Source: Stramenopiles sp. TOSAG23-2 (taxonomy: Eukaryota > Sar). Taken from it: a DNA stretch of 60,357 bases. The notes under the pieces were generated by a model. The model made no database searches and was not told the DNA's origin. It saw only the letters and a list, made by a program, of their open reading frames with translations. The translations under genes were made by a program, and so were the position numbers. The DNA lies in the NCBI GenBank assembly GCA_900128395.1, contig LT649251.1:1-60357 (forward strand). The letters run 5' to 3'. Below are positions 1-10,755 of this stretch, in pieces. Numbering within the stretch: position 1 is the stretch's first letter; each line of letters starts with the position of its first letter.

Positions 1-424
1 ATAATTTAATGATTTCTATGAATTTTATAGTTTATTTTAGTCATTTCGGTAAATTAATAATTTATTTAAGTATAAATTTTAATGTATAAATTTGATGCCA
101 GAAATTCTGCTATCCCTAATTTCTGAAAACAAGAAATGTCAAAATTATTTTGCCAATTGATAGGAAAAATGGTATACTAGTGGAGCCTAAGTTTAAAAAG
201 GTATTTTCAATGTTTTTCCTTTGTTTTCATGTAATGAAATGAAAAATCCATCATCATAACAATGAATTGCTAAAATTTAGGTTGAAAATGTTGAAAATGA
301 TGAAATTTGATGAAAAATATGCGAAGATCAATGGTATTGTATTGTATTAATAATATAAATACATAATAGCACAATACAGGAGTATAATGATCAGTATATA
401 TATTTATTTTTTAATTAATATTTT
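1..424. other. AT-rich intergenic DNA, 3' flank of PUS7-like gene
   Basis: No ORF or RNA gene is recognisable here. The stretch is AT-rich and contains short TGAAAA-type runs near 225-320. It lies downstream of the minus-strand PUS7-like gene, so it probably holds that gene's 3' UTR. Confidence 0.5.
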
Positions 425-2935
425 TTACATTTTTTGTTTTTTGTTACCATGTTTCCCTTCTTCCTCAACAGTATTATGTCCCAAACGTCGTTTATTGTTA
501 TTAGTAGTAACGGGCATATCAACATCTTGATTAACTACCAGTGAATGTTCGATGCCATCTAAAAATTCTTTCCAATCTTTATATTCAGGTTCACATGCCA
601 TTATCATGTCGTTCTTCATATATTCACGAAGACATACAGTAGCATAACTTGAACTATTCAATTCAAATTCGAGCTTCAATGTATCGTTATCCACAATATT
701 GCATTTAAAATTCCTTGGTCTTGTTAAAAACGATCGATATGCACCTTTCAATCTATACTCTCCTTGACGAAATGCATTATCCCAACTCAAGTCAAATGAC
801 AATAATAGATCTGTGACTAATTTACTATATACGTCGTTTTCACGAATGTAACGTTCCGTCAATCTCCCTGGTAATGGTATAACAATATCATATATTGTAT
901 ACGTCATATTCTCAATAATAGTGTCATAATTATCTTTCGTGATTTCAATATACTTCTTCTCACGAGGATTTGATTCACGATTGTAATTTTTTAATAAATC
1001 ACCAATCATCAAGAAACGTTTCTTCATGCATGTTCTATCTCGACAACATGTTTGATAAACTTCCCAACGTTTAGATGCCATATGATTCCACAAGAACGAT
1101 TGAAAAGCATGTGCATACATTAATTGGTTATTATAAGGAATCTCTTTGAAGGATTGCAAATATGCTGCTTTCCCATATCGATTCAAGCCTTTTAGTACAT
1201 ATCGTTCATGATGCAAATGGCGCGGCATTTTATTCAATGCTTCTTTTGCATTCATAGTTTTTTTAAAATAAATTTTTGCTGCTGTTGCAGGATAATTTTC
1301 TCCAATACGAGGTTTTAACAAAAGCTCAATAGCTTTTTCCCAATTTCCTTGAAGTATGGCTGCTCCAATAATATATGAACGTGGTGAATCAACATGATAA
1401 AATTTACCTAATCGTTGCAATCCAAAGTAATTTATAAAGCCATTATTACAAATACATTTGTTCATCTCATTTAATAAATTAAAATCGATCTGTTGATGTA
1501 TACCATTATCGCCGGTAATCGTTCCATTTGCATCATTCATGCAATCAACGCCGCCACTGCCGCTATTATTAACGCTACTACTATCTGGACGAATACGCTT
1601 ATGTACTTGTCGCAAAATGATTTCAAATTTATTACCATATAAATCACCTAAATTTAATGCTTTTAAACTATTTACTTTAAAATAGTTGCCAATTGCTATG
1701 CTGCCAACTTTTAAACCGACGCATATTCCATTATGTTGGTATCGACTATTGTTACTAACGCTACTATTCTTATACTGATGCTGCCTAAATTTTTTTATTA
1801 TATTCTCTTTTGATGAATTTTGTACCGTAATAAACTGATATGATATGGAATATTTATCTTTCGTACCAGCTACCGATATACTATTTCGCGGTATGCCAAG
1901 TAATCTTGAAACTTGTCGAAGAGCATCACCTTGATCAATGCCATTTTTCCTCAAAACAATGCGTGTATAAGTCGCTTTCTTTTTTTTACCACCATTATTA
2001 CTATTATTATTTCGACGAAATGATACTATAATTTCATTATTTTTTGTAGTAGATGTGCGACACCATTTACATTTAAGATTCAATAAATTATGTACTTTTC
2101 TTCTATCACTTTTCTCTTTGATTTCTTCAAAAATAACATGTTTATCTGGTTGAAATGGTCCTTTCACATAATATGCTTCTAATTTAAATATATTATTCAT
2201 ACTTAAACAATCTTTAAATGTATCAAAAAAACGTTTTCTCTCGTGTACTATAAGTTGCGATACTTTCTTCTTCCCTATTGATGTTGTTTGTTCAATAATG
2301 TTTGTCTCAAGAAATGGATATTTAAATGTTACACTTTGATGAATTAAACGTTTATTTTCCCTATCAGAAAATTCACATGATGGTATATCAAATATTAATG
2401 AATTGCTATATACATTATTATTATTATTATTATTATTATCGTCATTCTTGTATTTAATGTTTCTATTTTTTAAAATAGTAGCAGCAAATTGATCTACTTC
2501 ATCTGTATTTTTTTTCCCACCAAGGATTTTATCATATCTACCAGTGTTATTTACAATTTCCATACTTTGTTGATATTTTTCAAATGGTGTTGTTGATTTA
2601 CTATTATTTACATCTTGTTTTTTTTCCAGTTTCTTTTTCAATAATTTTTCATGTATATTGTTATCTTTTCCATCGTCTTCTGATTCATATTCTATTTTTA
2701 AATCAGCAATTTTGCCATCTTTATCAATCTCGCTTACAATAAAATCCGATGTCTGTGATTTTAGTGTACCATGAAAAACTTCTCCGATAGTTATAGATGG
2801 CCGCTCTCTATTATTTACAAATTGTGTCATGCCAACCGAGGTACAAGCTATATGTTGGATTGGTTGTTTATAATTATTATTTTTTTCATGTACATTTTTG
2901 TTTATTATGTTTGTATTGGTATTTAGCGATGACAT
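425..2935 (-). CDS. PUS7: TruD-family tRNA/mRNA pseudouridine synthase, PUS7-like
   Basis: The 836-residue protein is a TruD/Pus7-type pseudouridine synthase, which isomerises specific uridines in tRNA, snRNA and mRNA. The catalytic motif AGTKD is at about residues 356-360, with the conserved Asp at 360. The family signatures GNKFEIILR (about 434-442) and NYFGLQRLG (about 502-510) follow. The N-terminal 200 residues are Lys/Asn-rich with an Asn run near 168-174, and the C-terminus is basic (KKQKM), as in nuclear proteins. Length fits eukaryotic Pus7, which is longer than bacterial TruD. No intron is needed. The ATG at 2933-2935 opens the only long frame. The gene is divergent from the Csm1-like gene across about 720 bp. 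Family assignment is firm; target specificity cannot be read from sequence. Confidence 0.93.
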   Translation of the reverse strand: MSSLNTNTNIINKNVHEKNNNYKQPIQHIACTSVGMTQFVNNRERPSITIGEVFHGTLKSQTSDFIVSEIDKDGKIADLKIEYESEDDGKDNNIHEKLLKKKLEKKQDVNNSKSTTPFEKYQQSMEIVNNTGRYDKILGGKKNTDEVDQFAATILKNRNIKYKNDDNNNNNNNNVYSNSLIFDIPSCEFSDRENKRLIHQSVTFKYPFLETNIIEQTTSIGKKKVSQLIVHERKRFFDTFKDCLSMNNIFKLEAYYVKGPFQPDKHVIFEEIKEKSDRRKVHNLLNLKCKWCRTSTTKNNEIIVSFRRNNNSNNGGKKKKATYTRIVLRKNGIDQGDALRQVSRLLGIPRNSISVAGTKDKYSISYQFITVQNSSKENIIKKFRQHQYKNSSVSNNSRYQHNGICVGLKVGSIAIGNYFKVNSLKALNLGDLYGNKFEIILRQVHKRIRPDSSSVNNSGSGGVDCMNDANGTITGDNGIHQQIDFNLLNEMNKCICNNGFINYFGLQRLGKFYHVDSPRSYIIGAAILQGNWEKAIELLLKPRIGENYPATAAKIYFKKTMNAKEALNKMPRHLHHERYVLKGLNRYGKAAYLQSFKEIPYNNQLMYAHAFQSFLWNHMASKRWEVYQTCCRDRTCMKKRFLMIGDLLKNYNRESNPREKKYIEITKDNYDTIIENMTYTIYDIVIPLPGRLTERYIRENDVYSKLVTDLLLSFDLSWDNAFRQGEYRLKGAYRSFLTRPRNFKCNIVDNDTLKLEFELNSSSYATVCLREYMKNDMIMACEPEYKDWKEFLDGIEHSLVVNQDVDMPVTTNNNKRRLGHNTVEEEGKHGNKKQKM

Positions 2936-3656
2936 TTCTTTCTTTCTTTTTTGCGTATATAATATGTTGTGTAATCAAATGTCTAATACAATGTTATTAT
3001 TGTACATTGAACGATATGTAAGTCTTCACATAGTGCATATGTACGCAATTGTAGAAATATACTCTATCTACTACCACCGGTGGTATATCATATTCATTAT
3101 TCGTCTAATATATACAGTAAGTAAAAGGTTATATTGTCGTCTAGTAATGTGGTGGTGGTTTTTTGCAGCAATCATCTTCTCTCTTCCAAAAAGACAATTG
3201 CACAATTTAAATTGCCAGATTGCACAATTGCTTGCTTGGTGGCCGATAGTTTGAATAATTTAAAGAATTTATTAAAATTTTAAGGTATTCCCTCACGGTG
3301 GCGTGGGAAACGATCGTTATTTTTTATACGTCAGACTTGTACTACATTTTATAGATTTGATGATTGAATTTTAGAATTAGTACTATAATACCATTACATC
3401 CTTCATCACATCTCTTGTGTTGTTTTCTTTCTTCTTATTAGACTTATAGATGACAACAATTTAAAAAAAAAATATACTTATACGTGATAACAATTGTTAT
3501 ATTACCTGGATTACAAACATGTCAAACATTTTCAATTGTTTTTACTCCATGTTCTGTAACAAAGAATTTTAAAAATTAACGTGTAACACATTATATACAT
3601 AATTATTTACATCTACACACACACAAACACACACACATATATATACAAATTGTAAA
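2936..3656. promoter_or_regulatory. Intergenic region between divergent genes
   Basis: This roughly 720-bp gap separates the PUS7-like (-) and Csm1-like (+) start codons, so it should contain both promoters. A CA/TA dinucleotide run (about 3612-3645) lies just before the Csm1-like ATG. Short plus-strand ORFs here are low-complexity and unconvincing. No discrete promoter element can be named. Confidence 0.4.
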
Positions 3657-4736
3657 ATGAATACGTTTGATGAAGTAACTTCCAATATGGAAACGGTATT
3701 GAAAAAACGTCCAGCAAATGATACAACAACAGGGACGAATATGTCGAATACTAACATGGATGAAAATACAAATGGTGACAACTTTGAAGGGGAGAAAATG
3801 GTGAGTCTGAAGCATTTAAAGAAAGCAAAAATTGATAGGCGTAGCCGTGGACGTTCTTCCAATATTCATAGTCGTAGTGGCAATAGCCCTGAAATACCAG
3901 CTGAATTTAACAAAAAGAAAATGTTAAAGAAAATATCTGCACAAGTAACACGTGTCAATTCATCCGATTCTCATGATTCTGCATTAAGCAATGTATCTGG
4001 TGGATCTGGCGCATTGAGTTCAAAATACAACAAACTTCAGAAAAAATACCAAGATTTGAAAAATCTACGGTATACAGAGCCAGAACGTATATTGAATAGC
4101 TTGAAAGAAAAATATGAACAACGTGAAAGTAACTATAAGGAAAGGATTGAAACATGGGCTGCTAGAGCATCTGAGTTAAAAAGTCGTCTTCAACAATTAG
4201 AAGGGCATGGGGAAGATTATGGTCAAACGAATAATGTAGAACAATTGAAAGTTAAAATTAAAAAATTAACTTCTAGATTATCAAAAGTTGAAAAAGAAAG
4301 AGATGATGTTTTAAATACTTTAAATGCACAAAGTCATGACTTTAACAGTAACAATAGTGATAGTAATAATAATTCAAATAGTGGTTTAGGTGGTCTATTT
4401 CGTCACATGGGCAATAACAATAACAACAATAATAGCAAAATACAAGAAGAAATGAAAAAAACTAATCGTCTATATGAGACATTGACATCTATATCAATTA
4501 TTTATCAAGAAAATAGCGATACATTTTTATGCCAAGGTGTTGATGCTAAAACGAATGATATATTGAAATTTGAATTGAGTTTTGGAATCTCAGAGGAAGA
4601 TACAAATGAAATGGTGATGTCATATTTACCAATACAAAACGTTCATAGCTTACCAGAACATTTACAAGATGAAATTGAATTCAATGTTGTACATGCACAT
4701 AATTTCTTCAATACAATATTTACACATATCAAATAA
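3657..4736 (+). CDS. Monopolin Csm1/Pcs1-like chromosome segregation protein
   Basis: The 359-residue protein has a disordered basic N-terminus (about 1-115), a coiled coil (about 120-225), an Asn/Ser linker with an Asn run (about 228-262) and a globular C-terminus (about 273-359). The C-terminal pattern is LYETLTSISI, a strand ending in LKFELSF, then MSYLPI, LPEHLQDEIEF and a final NFFNTIF helix. It matches the Csm1/Pcs1 C-terminal RWD-like domain that follows a coiled coil in fungal monopolin. In fungi this subunit crosslinks kinetochore components or organises rDNA. The role here is inferred from architecture and motif order; sequence similarity outside fungi is low. The (AT)n tract after the stop is probably 3' UTR or intergenic. 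Confidence 0.68.
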   Translation: MNTFDEVTSNMETVLKKRPANDTTTGTNMSNTNMDENTNGDNFEGEKMVSLKHLKKAKIDRRSRGRSSNIHSRSGNSPEIPAEFNKKKMLKKISAQVTRVNSSDSHDSALSNVSGGSGALSSKYNKLQKKYQDLKNLRYTEPERILNSLKEKYEQRESNYKERIETWAARASELKSRLQQLEGHGEDYGQTNNVEQLKVKIKKLTSRLSKVEKERDDVLNTLNAQSHDFNSNNSDSNNNSNSGLGGLFRHMGNNNNNNNSKIQEEMKKTNRLYETLTSISIIYQENSDTFLCQGVDAKTNDILKFELSFGISEEDTNEMVMSYLPIQNVHSLPEHLQDEIEFNVVHAHNFFNTIFTHIK

Positions 4737-4747
4737 TGTATTATTAG

Positions 4748-4779
<32 letters not shown>

Positions 4780-5131
4780 AACAAACTATATATATAAGTG
4801 TATAATAAGAGAATTTTTTAAATATTTAAAGTAATATTATACCTAGACCTTTTGGATTTAGAGTGTAGAATGTACCCATTATAAATGATTTTAAATAGGA
4901 GTTATATTATATTAGGTCTATATTATTATATCTCTAAGTACAAATGAATCTTTCGGCGCCTTGAAATGAACTTATAAAAACCCAATTATTTCAGCACTAA
5001 GCAGCGCAAAATATATTCATATTACATAAAAGATAGAGAATGCCTCTCTCGTCATCTACATTCGTACATCATATTATTATTATCATTGTTACAATATTTT
5101 TACCTATTCTTGTAATTTTATAGACAGAAAG
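4737..5131. other. AT-rich intergenic spacer
   Basis: The gap between two co-directional genes contains a TA dinucleotide run at about 4748-4775 and no ORF of note. It must hold the 3' end of the Csm1-like transcript and the promoter of the PH-domain kinase. Confidence 0.4.
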
Positions 5132-7255
5132 ATGGAATTCACAACAAAATCATTAACGGAAAAAACAAGTTTTAAAAAACAAGCAGATGCAACAATATTA
5201 TTAGAAGGCATAATTTCGAAAAAAGGACGTATATTTAAAACATGGAGAGAAAGACACTTAGTATTATATTCAAATGGTGATTTATGCTATTATACGTCTT
5301 CCAAAAAAAAAACTCGCAAAGGGTATGTACAAATTACCCCCAATGTCGATATTAAAAAAGCCAAACGAAAAGGAAAATTTTATTTTATAGTATTAGGTGA
5401 AGAAAGGAATCTATTCGTAAAAACAAGCGATAAAGATATTAGAGAAAAATGGTATGTTGCAATTAGTAATTTAATAAATAGTTTAAAAGAAAAAACTTTT
5501 TCAATATCTGGTAAATCGTTTGCTGAAAGTATCGATACGTATTATAAACCACCAGAAAAACATATGACCTGGGACGATTCAATTTTAGGTACTGGTACCT
5601 TTGGAATAGTATGGAAAGCCCGCAATCGAGAGACGAATGAAGTATATGCAATTAAAAGTATAGCAATTATGGATAGAAAACGGAATAAAAAAAAATTGAA
5701 AAAAGAAATTGATTTATTGAAAATATTTAATCATCCAAATATAGTACGATTTTACGATGTTGTCGAAACAGTACATAACTTATACATTGTACAAGAACTT
5801 TGTCTTGGTGGTGAATTATTTGATGCAATTTCAAAAAGTCATAGTGGAAAATTTAATGAAAGAGATGCAGCATCTGTTATGCGAGATGCATTATTAGCCA
5901 TTCAATATTGTCACGATCGAAATATTGTACATCGTGATTTAAAGCCTGAAAATTTTTTATTAGCAACGCCTTTGTTACCAAATCGTAATCCAGAAACTGA
6001 TAAATTTCCAACTATTAAATTAGCAGATTTTGGCCTTGGTGCTGGTATAAGTGCTACAAGAAGCTCATTTAATCAATTATCTGGTGTAGTGGGCACCATT
6101 TTTTACATTGCACCTGAAATATTTACTGGTACATATGGTTTAGAATGTGATATGTGGAGTCTTGGCGTTATCTTTCATATATTATTGAGTGGGAATTTTC
6201 CTTTTGATGGTAACAATGTTAAAGAAGTTGCACGAAAAATATGCAAGGTAAATTTAGAATTTGCATCTGACGTTTGGCCTTCGGTGTCTAATGATGCTAA
6301 AAGCTTAATATCTAATTTATTAAATAGAGATAAGGTTGAACGTTGGACAGCGCAAGAAGCGTTAGAAAGTCGTTGGATACAGATGCATACAAATTATGAT
6401 GAAGTAGCAGCCCGTCGTAATGATAAAAGTAATATTAACAACAATAACAAGAAAGTAGAGGAAGTAATAGACACATTTATTAATAAGCGAATATTAAATT
6501 TAACAAAACGTAGTAAACTTGAAAAAGAGCTTAAAAACTTTATAGCCGATTCATTGACAAGTGAATTACAAGCTAAATTATTGAAAGTTTGTTCGCATTT
6601 TGACGACAATAAGGAGAAAAGTGGTTATATAAAAGATAATGAATTTGGATTTCTTGTTCGCGATTTTTACGAAGAAAATATTGAAATAATCAATTCTGAA
6701 CAGCAATTAAATAATCAAGATAGCTTCTGCTTACGTAAAAAAAGTGAAATAGAAATTATAATGAAAAAATGGGATCGACTGTGCTGTGCCTCTGATAAAG
6801 TTTCATCTGTGTCACATCGATTTATAGCCTATGGAGAATTTATAAATGATTGCACGCAAATACGTTTATGGAATACGCAAAAACTGATAGATACAGTTGT
6901 TGAGCAAAGGGACTTCGAAACTAATAAGAACATGAAGTTATTCAATAATTATACAATTGAAGAAAATGAAGAGGGAAATGACCAACTTAAAAAAGATAAT
7001 GATCTTTCTTTAAAGGCCCAACCAACAGAGGAAGGCAAAGGAAAGGCAAGATTACAAAGACAATCATCTACACCAATTGATATTAATGTCAAAGCAATGG
7101 AAGAAGTGCTTACAAATATGGATGGTCCCAAAGATTCATATATTCGTCGAACATTGCTGAATAGAATTTCACAAAATGCAAAGAAAAAAGATGGAGCAGT
7201 TGTTGATGTCGAAGAATTGATAAATGGTGAAATTTATTGCCAAGACGAATATTGA
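5132..7255 (+). CDS. PH-domain Ser/Thr kinase, CDPK-like with degenerate EF-hand region
   Basis: The 707-residue protein begins with a PH domain (about 20-118, with the W of EKWY near 107). A CAMK/CDPK-type kinase domain follows (about 145-418). The glycine loop GTGTFG is at 153-158, the ATP lysine is K175 in YAIK, HRDLKPEN is at 267-274, DFG at 299-301 and APE near 327-329, so it looks catalytically competent. The C-terminal region resembles a CDPK junction plus EF-hand lobe, but I see no loop with a full set of Asp/Glu ligands. A PH domain suggests membrane phosphoinositide binding. It converges on the CDPK at 7578-9356. Both kinases carry a similar insert between HRDLKPENFLL and DFG, which suggests they are paralogs. 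Calcium dependence is doubtful. Confidence 0.88.
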   Translation: MEFTTKSLTEKTSFKKQADATILLEGIISKKGRIFKTWRERHLVLYSNGDLCYYTSSKKKTRKGYVQITPNVDIKKAKRKGKFYFIVLGEERNLFVKTSDKDIREKWYVAISNLINSLKEKTFSISGKSFAESIDTYYKPPEKHMTWDDSILGTGTFGIVWKARNRETNEVYAIKSIAIMDRKRNKKKLKKEIDLLKIFNHPNIVRFYDVVETVHNLYIVQELCLGGELFDAISKSHSGKFNERDAASVMRDALLAIQYCHDRNIVHRDLKPENFLLATPLLPNRNPETDKFPTIKLADFGLGAGISATRSSFNQLSGVVGTIFYIAPEIFTGTYGLECDMWSLGVIFHILLSGNFPFDGNNVKEVARKICKVNLEFASDVWPSVSNDAKSLISNLLNRDKVERWTAQEALESRWIQMHTNYDEVAARRNDKSNINNNNKKVEEVIDTFINKRILNLTKRSKLEKELKNFIADSLTSELQAKLLKVCSHFDDNKEKSGYIKDNEFGFLVRDFYEENIEIINSEQQLNNQDSFCLRKKSEIEIIMKKWDRLCCASDKVSSVSHRFIAYGEFINDCTQIRLWNTQKLIDTVVEQRDFETNKNMKLFNNYTIEENEEGNDQLKKDNDLSLKAQPTEEGKGKARLQRQSSTPIDINVKAMEEVLTNMDGPKDSYIRRTLLNRISQNAKKKDGAVVDVEELINGEIYCQDEY

Positions 7256-7577
7256 CACACACGCGGTGTTAGCAAAAATGGCGTGGTGCGTGTGTACGAA
7301 GATATAAAGAGTACCCCGAACAATGTTATACTCGTACTTCGTATACGTATATATATATATGTATTTCTTGTTTCGAATATTCGTAAAAATTTTTGTCCTT
7401 CTGTATTTTTTTATTTTTTTTGTGTAATATTTTTTTATATTTTTTTTTATTTTTATTTTTTTATGTACCTATAGCTATGCATATATGATATTTTTCATAT
7501 GATATATGTGTACATGCATAATTTCTCTCTCACGGCACCGCCACGCTGGTAATATTTAAAAAACATTTTAAATTTTC
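7256..7577. other. Convergent 3' intergenic region
   Basis: This gap separates the 3' ends of two convergent kinase genes. It is T-rich in the middle (about 7395-7465), with short GC-rich patches at both edges (CACGCGGTG and GGCACCGCCACGC). No gene is visible. Confidence 0.4.
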
Positions 7578-9356
7578 TCAACCTGTTAAAGTTTTAGTAA
7601 ATTTCTTGTTCAGGTATTTGCGAGAATTGGCTTCATTTTCTAACATCATTGCTTTAAATTCTTCCATATCGATCTTTCCATCATTATTCTTATCAAATCG
7701 TTCTAATATATCTTGTGATGTTGCATCATCGATTCCACCTAATGCCACTTTAATTTCAGCTAATTCTAAAGCTTCACTATGATCTCTATCCAATTTATGG
7801 AAGGCTTGCTCCATTCGTTCAGCAGTTGCCCAATGTTTTATTTCCATTGTACCAGCTATAAATTCTGAATATCCAATTTCACCATCACCATCAATATCTA
7901 ACGTATTAATTAAAGTTGCAAAATCTTCATCAAGTTCCTCTGCACTTTTATTATTTGATTTTGTAATGTGTGAATGAAGGACAACTTTCAATTCATCAGC
8001 TGTTAAAACACCATTACCATCTGTATCAGCTGCTTTAAATGCGTCTAATAAGGCATTAATATCTTTATCTGGCAGTGATTCAGCAATCATACGCTTCGCA
8101 ATACGTTTAAATTTGTCATGTCCAGTAAATTTACGTAAGCGCTCGAACAATGCGCGATTTAATGGCTCCGGTTTAGGTGGACCAACGCTAACGATCCATG
8201 GATGCTTCAATGCTTCTTTAGCTGAAAGCCGTTGTTTAGGATCTAATACTAAAAATTGACGTATCATATTAATTGCACCAGAAGAAATTTGACTCCACTC
8301 GTCTCGGGGGAAGAATTCTTCATACTCAGTCCACTTTCCCCCTGTGCCAGGCGTTGATCTTGATGCAGCATTTTTCGTTGAAGAGCTTGCTAACCATTGT
8401 TCAATTTCACTGTCAAATTTTTTTGGTAAACCTTTTGTAATTCTTTCATAAATTTCTCCATCATCATCACCATAAAATGGTGGATAACCGCACAATAAGA
8501 TGTACATTATAACCCCCATACTCCAACAATCACACTCTAAGTCGTAATTTTTCGCTAAAACTTCTGGTGCCATGTAATACGGCGTCCCTGCTCGCAATTG
8601 AAAATGTTCCCCAAATTTGTGATGATCTGCCAAACCAAAATCAATCATTTTGATTTGTGGAAAGACATCCCCTGCTTTACGATTTTTTGACAAAGGACGT
8701 GATAATAGAAAATTTTCAGGCTTTAAATCACGGTGTACAACATCATGTTCATGACAATGGCCCAGTGCTTCTAACGCCATCCTCATAATAGCTGCTGCAT
8801 CTTTTTCGCTAAATGCACCTTCTCCAGCTCCAATAACGGCATCGAACAATTCACCACCAGTACACATTTCTTGTGATATGTATAAATGTGTGTTTGTTTC
8901 CATAATTTCATAAATACGTATAATACCTGGATGGTGCATTTCCTTTAATATATTGACTTCTTTTCTTAAAGAATCCATTGAATTTGAACTATGATTTGAT
9001 GAACATAAAATTTTCTTCAAGGCACATATGTAATCTTTTTGTATATTTCGCGCTTTGTAAACCGTACCAAAGTTACCCGTGCCAAGTTCAGAACCTTTCC
9101 CAAACTTGTCGATTTTAGTCTCTGAAGTTTTTTGAAGTGGTTCGTAATATTCTTCAATAGATTTAATGGTCCATCCAGTTAAGCTGGTTCTACGTGTACT
9201 TTTTCTTGCTGTAGCGGCATTTAAAGTCGATTGCGCGGACCTTTGCGAAACATATTGGCGTTTCTTACCTGATGACGAATTTTGTCTTGAGCCTGGTCCA
9301 ACTGGATTCCCCGTTGGTATTTGCTCCTGTGGATCAGATGATTGTGCACATCCCAT
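7578..9356 (-). CDS. Calcium-dependent protein kinase (CDPK), four EF-hands
   Basis: The 592-residue protein starts MGCAQSS, a classic N-myristoylation plus palmitoylation signal, so membrane attachment is likely. The kinase domain spans about 86-390: GTGNFG 92-97, ATP lysine K114, HRDLKPEN 208-215, DFG 239-241 and MAPE 262-265. An autoinhibitory junction (about 395-430) leads to four EF-hand loops starting at D444, D487, D523 and D555. The third (DRDHSEALELAE) is the least canonical. An unusual Ser/Thr-rich insertion (about 324-350) sits in the C-lobe. CDPKs are known in plants, alveolates, oomycetes and other protists. It should phosphorylate Ser/Thr targets when calcium rises. Substrates are unknown. 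Confidence 0.96.
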   Translation of the reverse strand: MGCAQSSDPQEQIPTGNPVGPGSRQNSSSGKKRQYVSQRSAQSTLNAATARKSTRRTSLTGWTIKSIEEYYEPLQKTSETKIDKFGKGSELGTGNFGTVYKARNIQKDYICALKKILCSSNHSSNSMDSLRKEVNILKEMHHPGIIRIYEIMETNTHLYISQEMCTGGELFDAVIGAGEGAFSEKDAAAIMRMALEALGHCHEHDVVHRDLKPENFLLSRPLSKNRKAGDVFPQIKMIDFGLADHHKFGEHFQLRAGTPYYMAPEVLAKNYDLECDCWSMGVIMYILLCGYPPFYGDDDGEIYERITKGLPKKFDSEIEQWLASSSTKNAASRSTPGTGGKWTEYEEFFPRDEWSQISSGAINMIRQFLVLDPKQRLSAKEALKHPWIVSVGPPKPEPLNRALFERLRKFTGHDKFKRIAKRMIAESLPDKDINALLDAFKAADTDGNGVLTADELKVVLHSHITKSNNKSAEELDEDFATLINTLDIDGDGEIGYSEFIAGTMEIKHWATAERMEQAFHKLDRDHSEALELAEIKVALGGIDDATSQDILERFDKNNDGKIDMEEFKAMMLENEANSRKYLNKKFTKTLTG

Positions 9357-9857
9357 TTTATTTTCCCTTTTCTATATTTGTTACTATACTTTAAAAAACA
9401 ACTTAATATAGAATATACTATATTCCGACAAATGTTATATCTATAAACTATTGATATGTATTGATACACAACAACCTCTTCTATATATATATATATTTGC
9501 AACTATCTTTCTTTCCCACACAAGAAATAATTATATATTTATTGTTTACAAATATGGATTAGAAATAGTATAATTATATGTATGTATTGAATAATTGTTT
9601 CTCTATCTTTTTATCTATTCTTAATACAAATCCTCCAACAATTATTGTAAATATATATATTTGATGATGTATCCTGGTATCGCACCTATCCCCACATTAG
9701 GCAAAAAGGAGGAAAAAATCTTCTTACACAGGAAAAATACTGAGTCATACTTTTTTAAAAATATATATTGAGTATATATATTTGTATACTAAGATTTCTA
9801 TCAAATCACATTTATTTACAGCAATCATCATACAATATCTGCTAGATCTATTAGATC

Positions 9858-10612
9858 CTCTCGAAACATCTCGGACTGTTCCCACTTTCTTATACTTGTT
9901 AGTATAAGAACAGCACTACTAACAAATATAAAATTTGGTGAAGGCTGGTCACAGCCCTCGAATGAAACTCAGAATTTGGTTGACAGGTCCTGGAGGCCAA
10001 AAAATATCATACAATACTATTACCATGCTATTTGAAAATGGTACATCTACACATACATTTGTATAAAAAATGTATTTGAACAATATTTATATCAATACAA
10101 CGAATCAAATATCATATTTACATACATGCAAACATCCTTGAATCATTATTTTGTTTTAATTTATATACATATTTATTAAACATGACTCGCTTTGACAATC
10201 AAATTAGCAACTAAATAGCACTATGATATTAGGATCAGAATAGCATCATATATCACGTATATTGCGTATGCTACTTTTAGCTTTACAAAGAAGGTGCTAT
10301 ATACAATTCAAACATTAAAACATTCTAAAACATATTGATAGGTGTGTAAATATGATATTTGATTCGTTGTATTGATATAAATATTGTTCAAATACATTTT
10401 TTATACAAATGTATGTGTAGATGTACCATTTTCAAATAGCATGGTAATAGTATTGTATGATATTTTTTGGCCTCCTGGACCTGTCAACCAAATTCTGAGT
10501 TTCATTCGAGGGCCTTCGGCTGTCTTTTCTTTGCTATGTCTATAGTAAAGATAAGACTACAGAAAGTTAGACTTAACTTTCATAGGCGAAATGGCCCGAG
10601 ATGTTTCGAGAG
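9858..10612. mobile_element. Foldback / MITE-like element with nested inverted repeats
   Basis: Two 17-bp terminal inverted repeats, CTCTCGAAACATCTCGG at 9858-9874 and its reverse complement at 10596-10612, enclose a much longer inverted repeat. Arm 1 (about 9954-10125) and arm 2 (about 10342-10514) are reverse complements over about 172 bp with very few differences, around a spacer of about 216 bp. There is no coding capacity. The structure fits a non-autonomous foldback DNA transposon. I see no clear target-site duplication. Confidence 0.72.
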
Positions 10613-10624
10613 ATATTAACGTAC

Positions 10625-10755
10625 ACAGTAGGATCAATGAGATTTCCATAAATATACGATAGACATAGCATTACCATCTTAATATATGCACACAGCATTA
10701 TCAAATATACGATAGACATAGCATTGTCATCTTAATACAGGCACACAGCAGTTTA
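10625..10755. repeat. Short tandem repeat, ATATACGATAGACATAG family (2 copies)
   Basis: Two copies of a unit containing ATATACGATAGACATAG, then GCATT, then CACACAGCA lie at about 10655 and 10703. They are preceded by GGATCAATGAGATTTCC. The same unit forms a longer array at 16993-17335, so this is a dispersed short-repeat family. Confidence 0.8.

Noticed and set aside
2898-3254. Plus-strand ORF of about 118 codons in the divergent promoter region
   Set aside because: Hydrophobic low-complexity content, overlap with the PUS7-like start and no recognisable domain.
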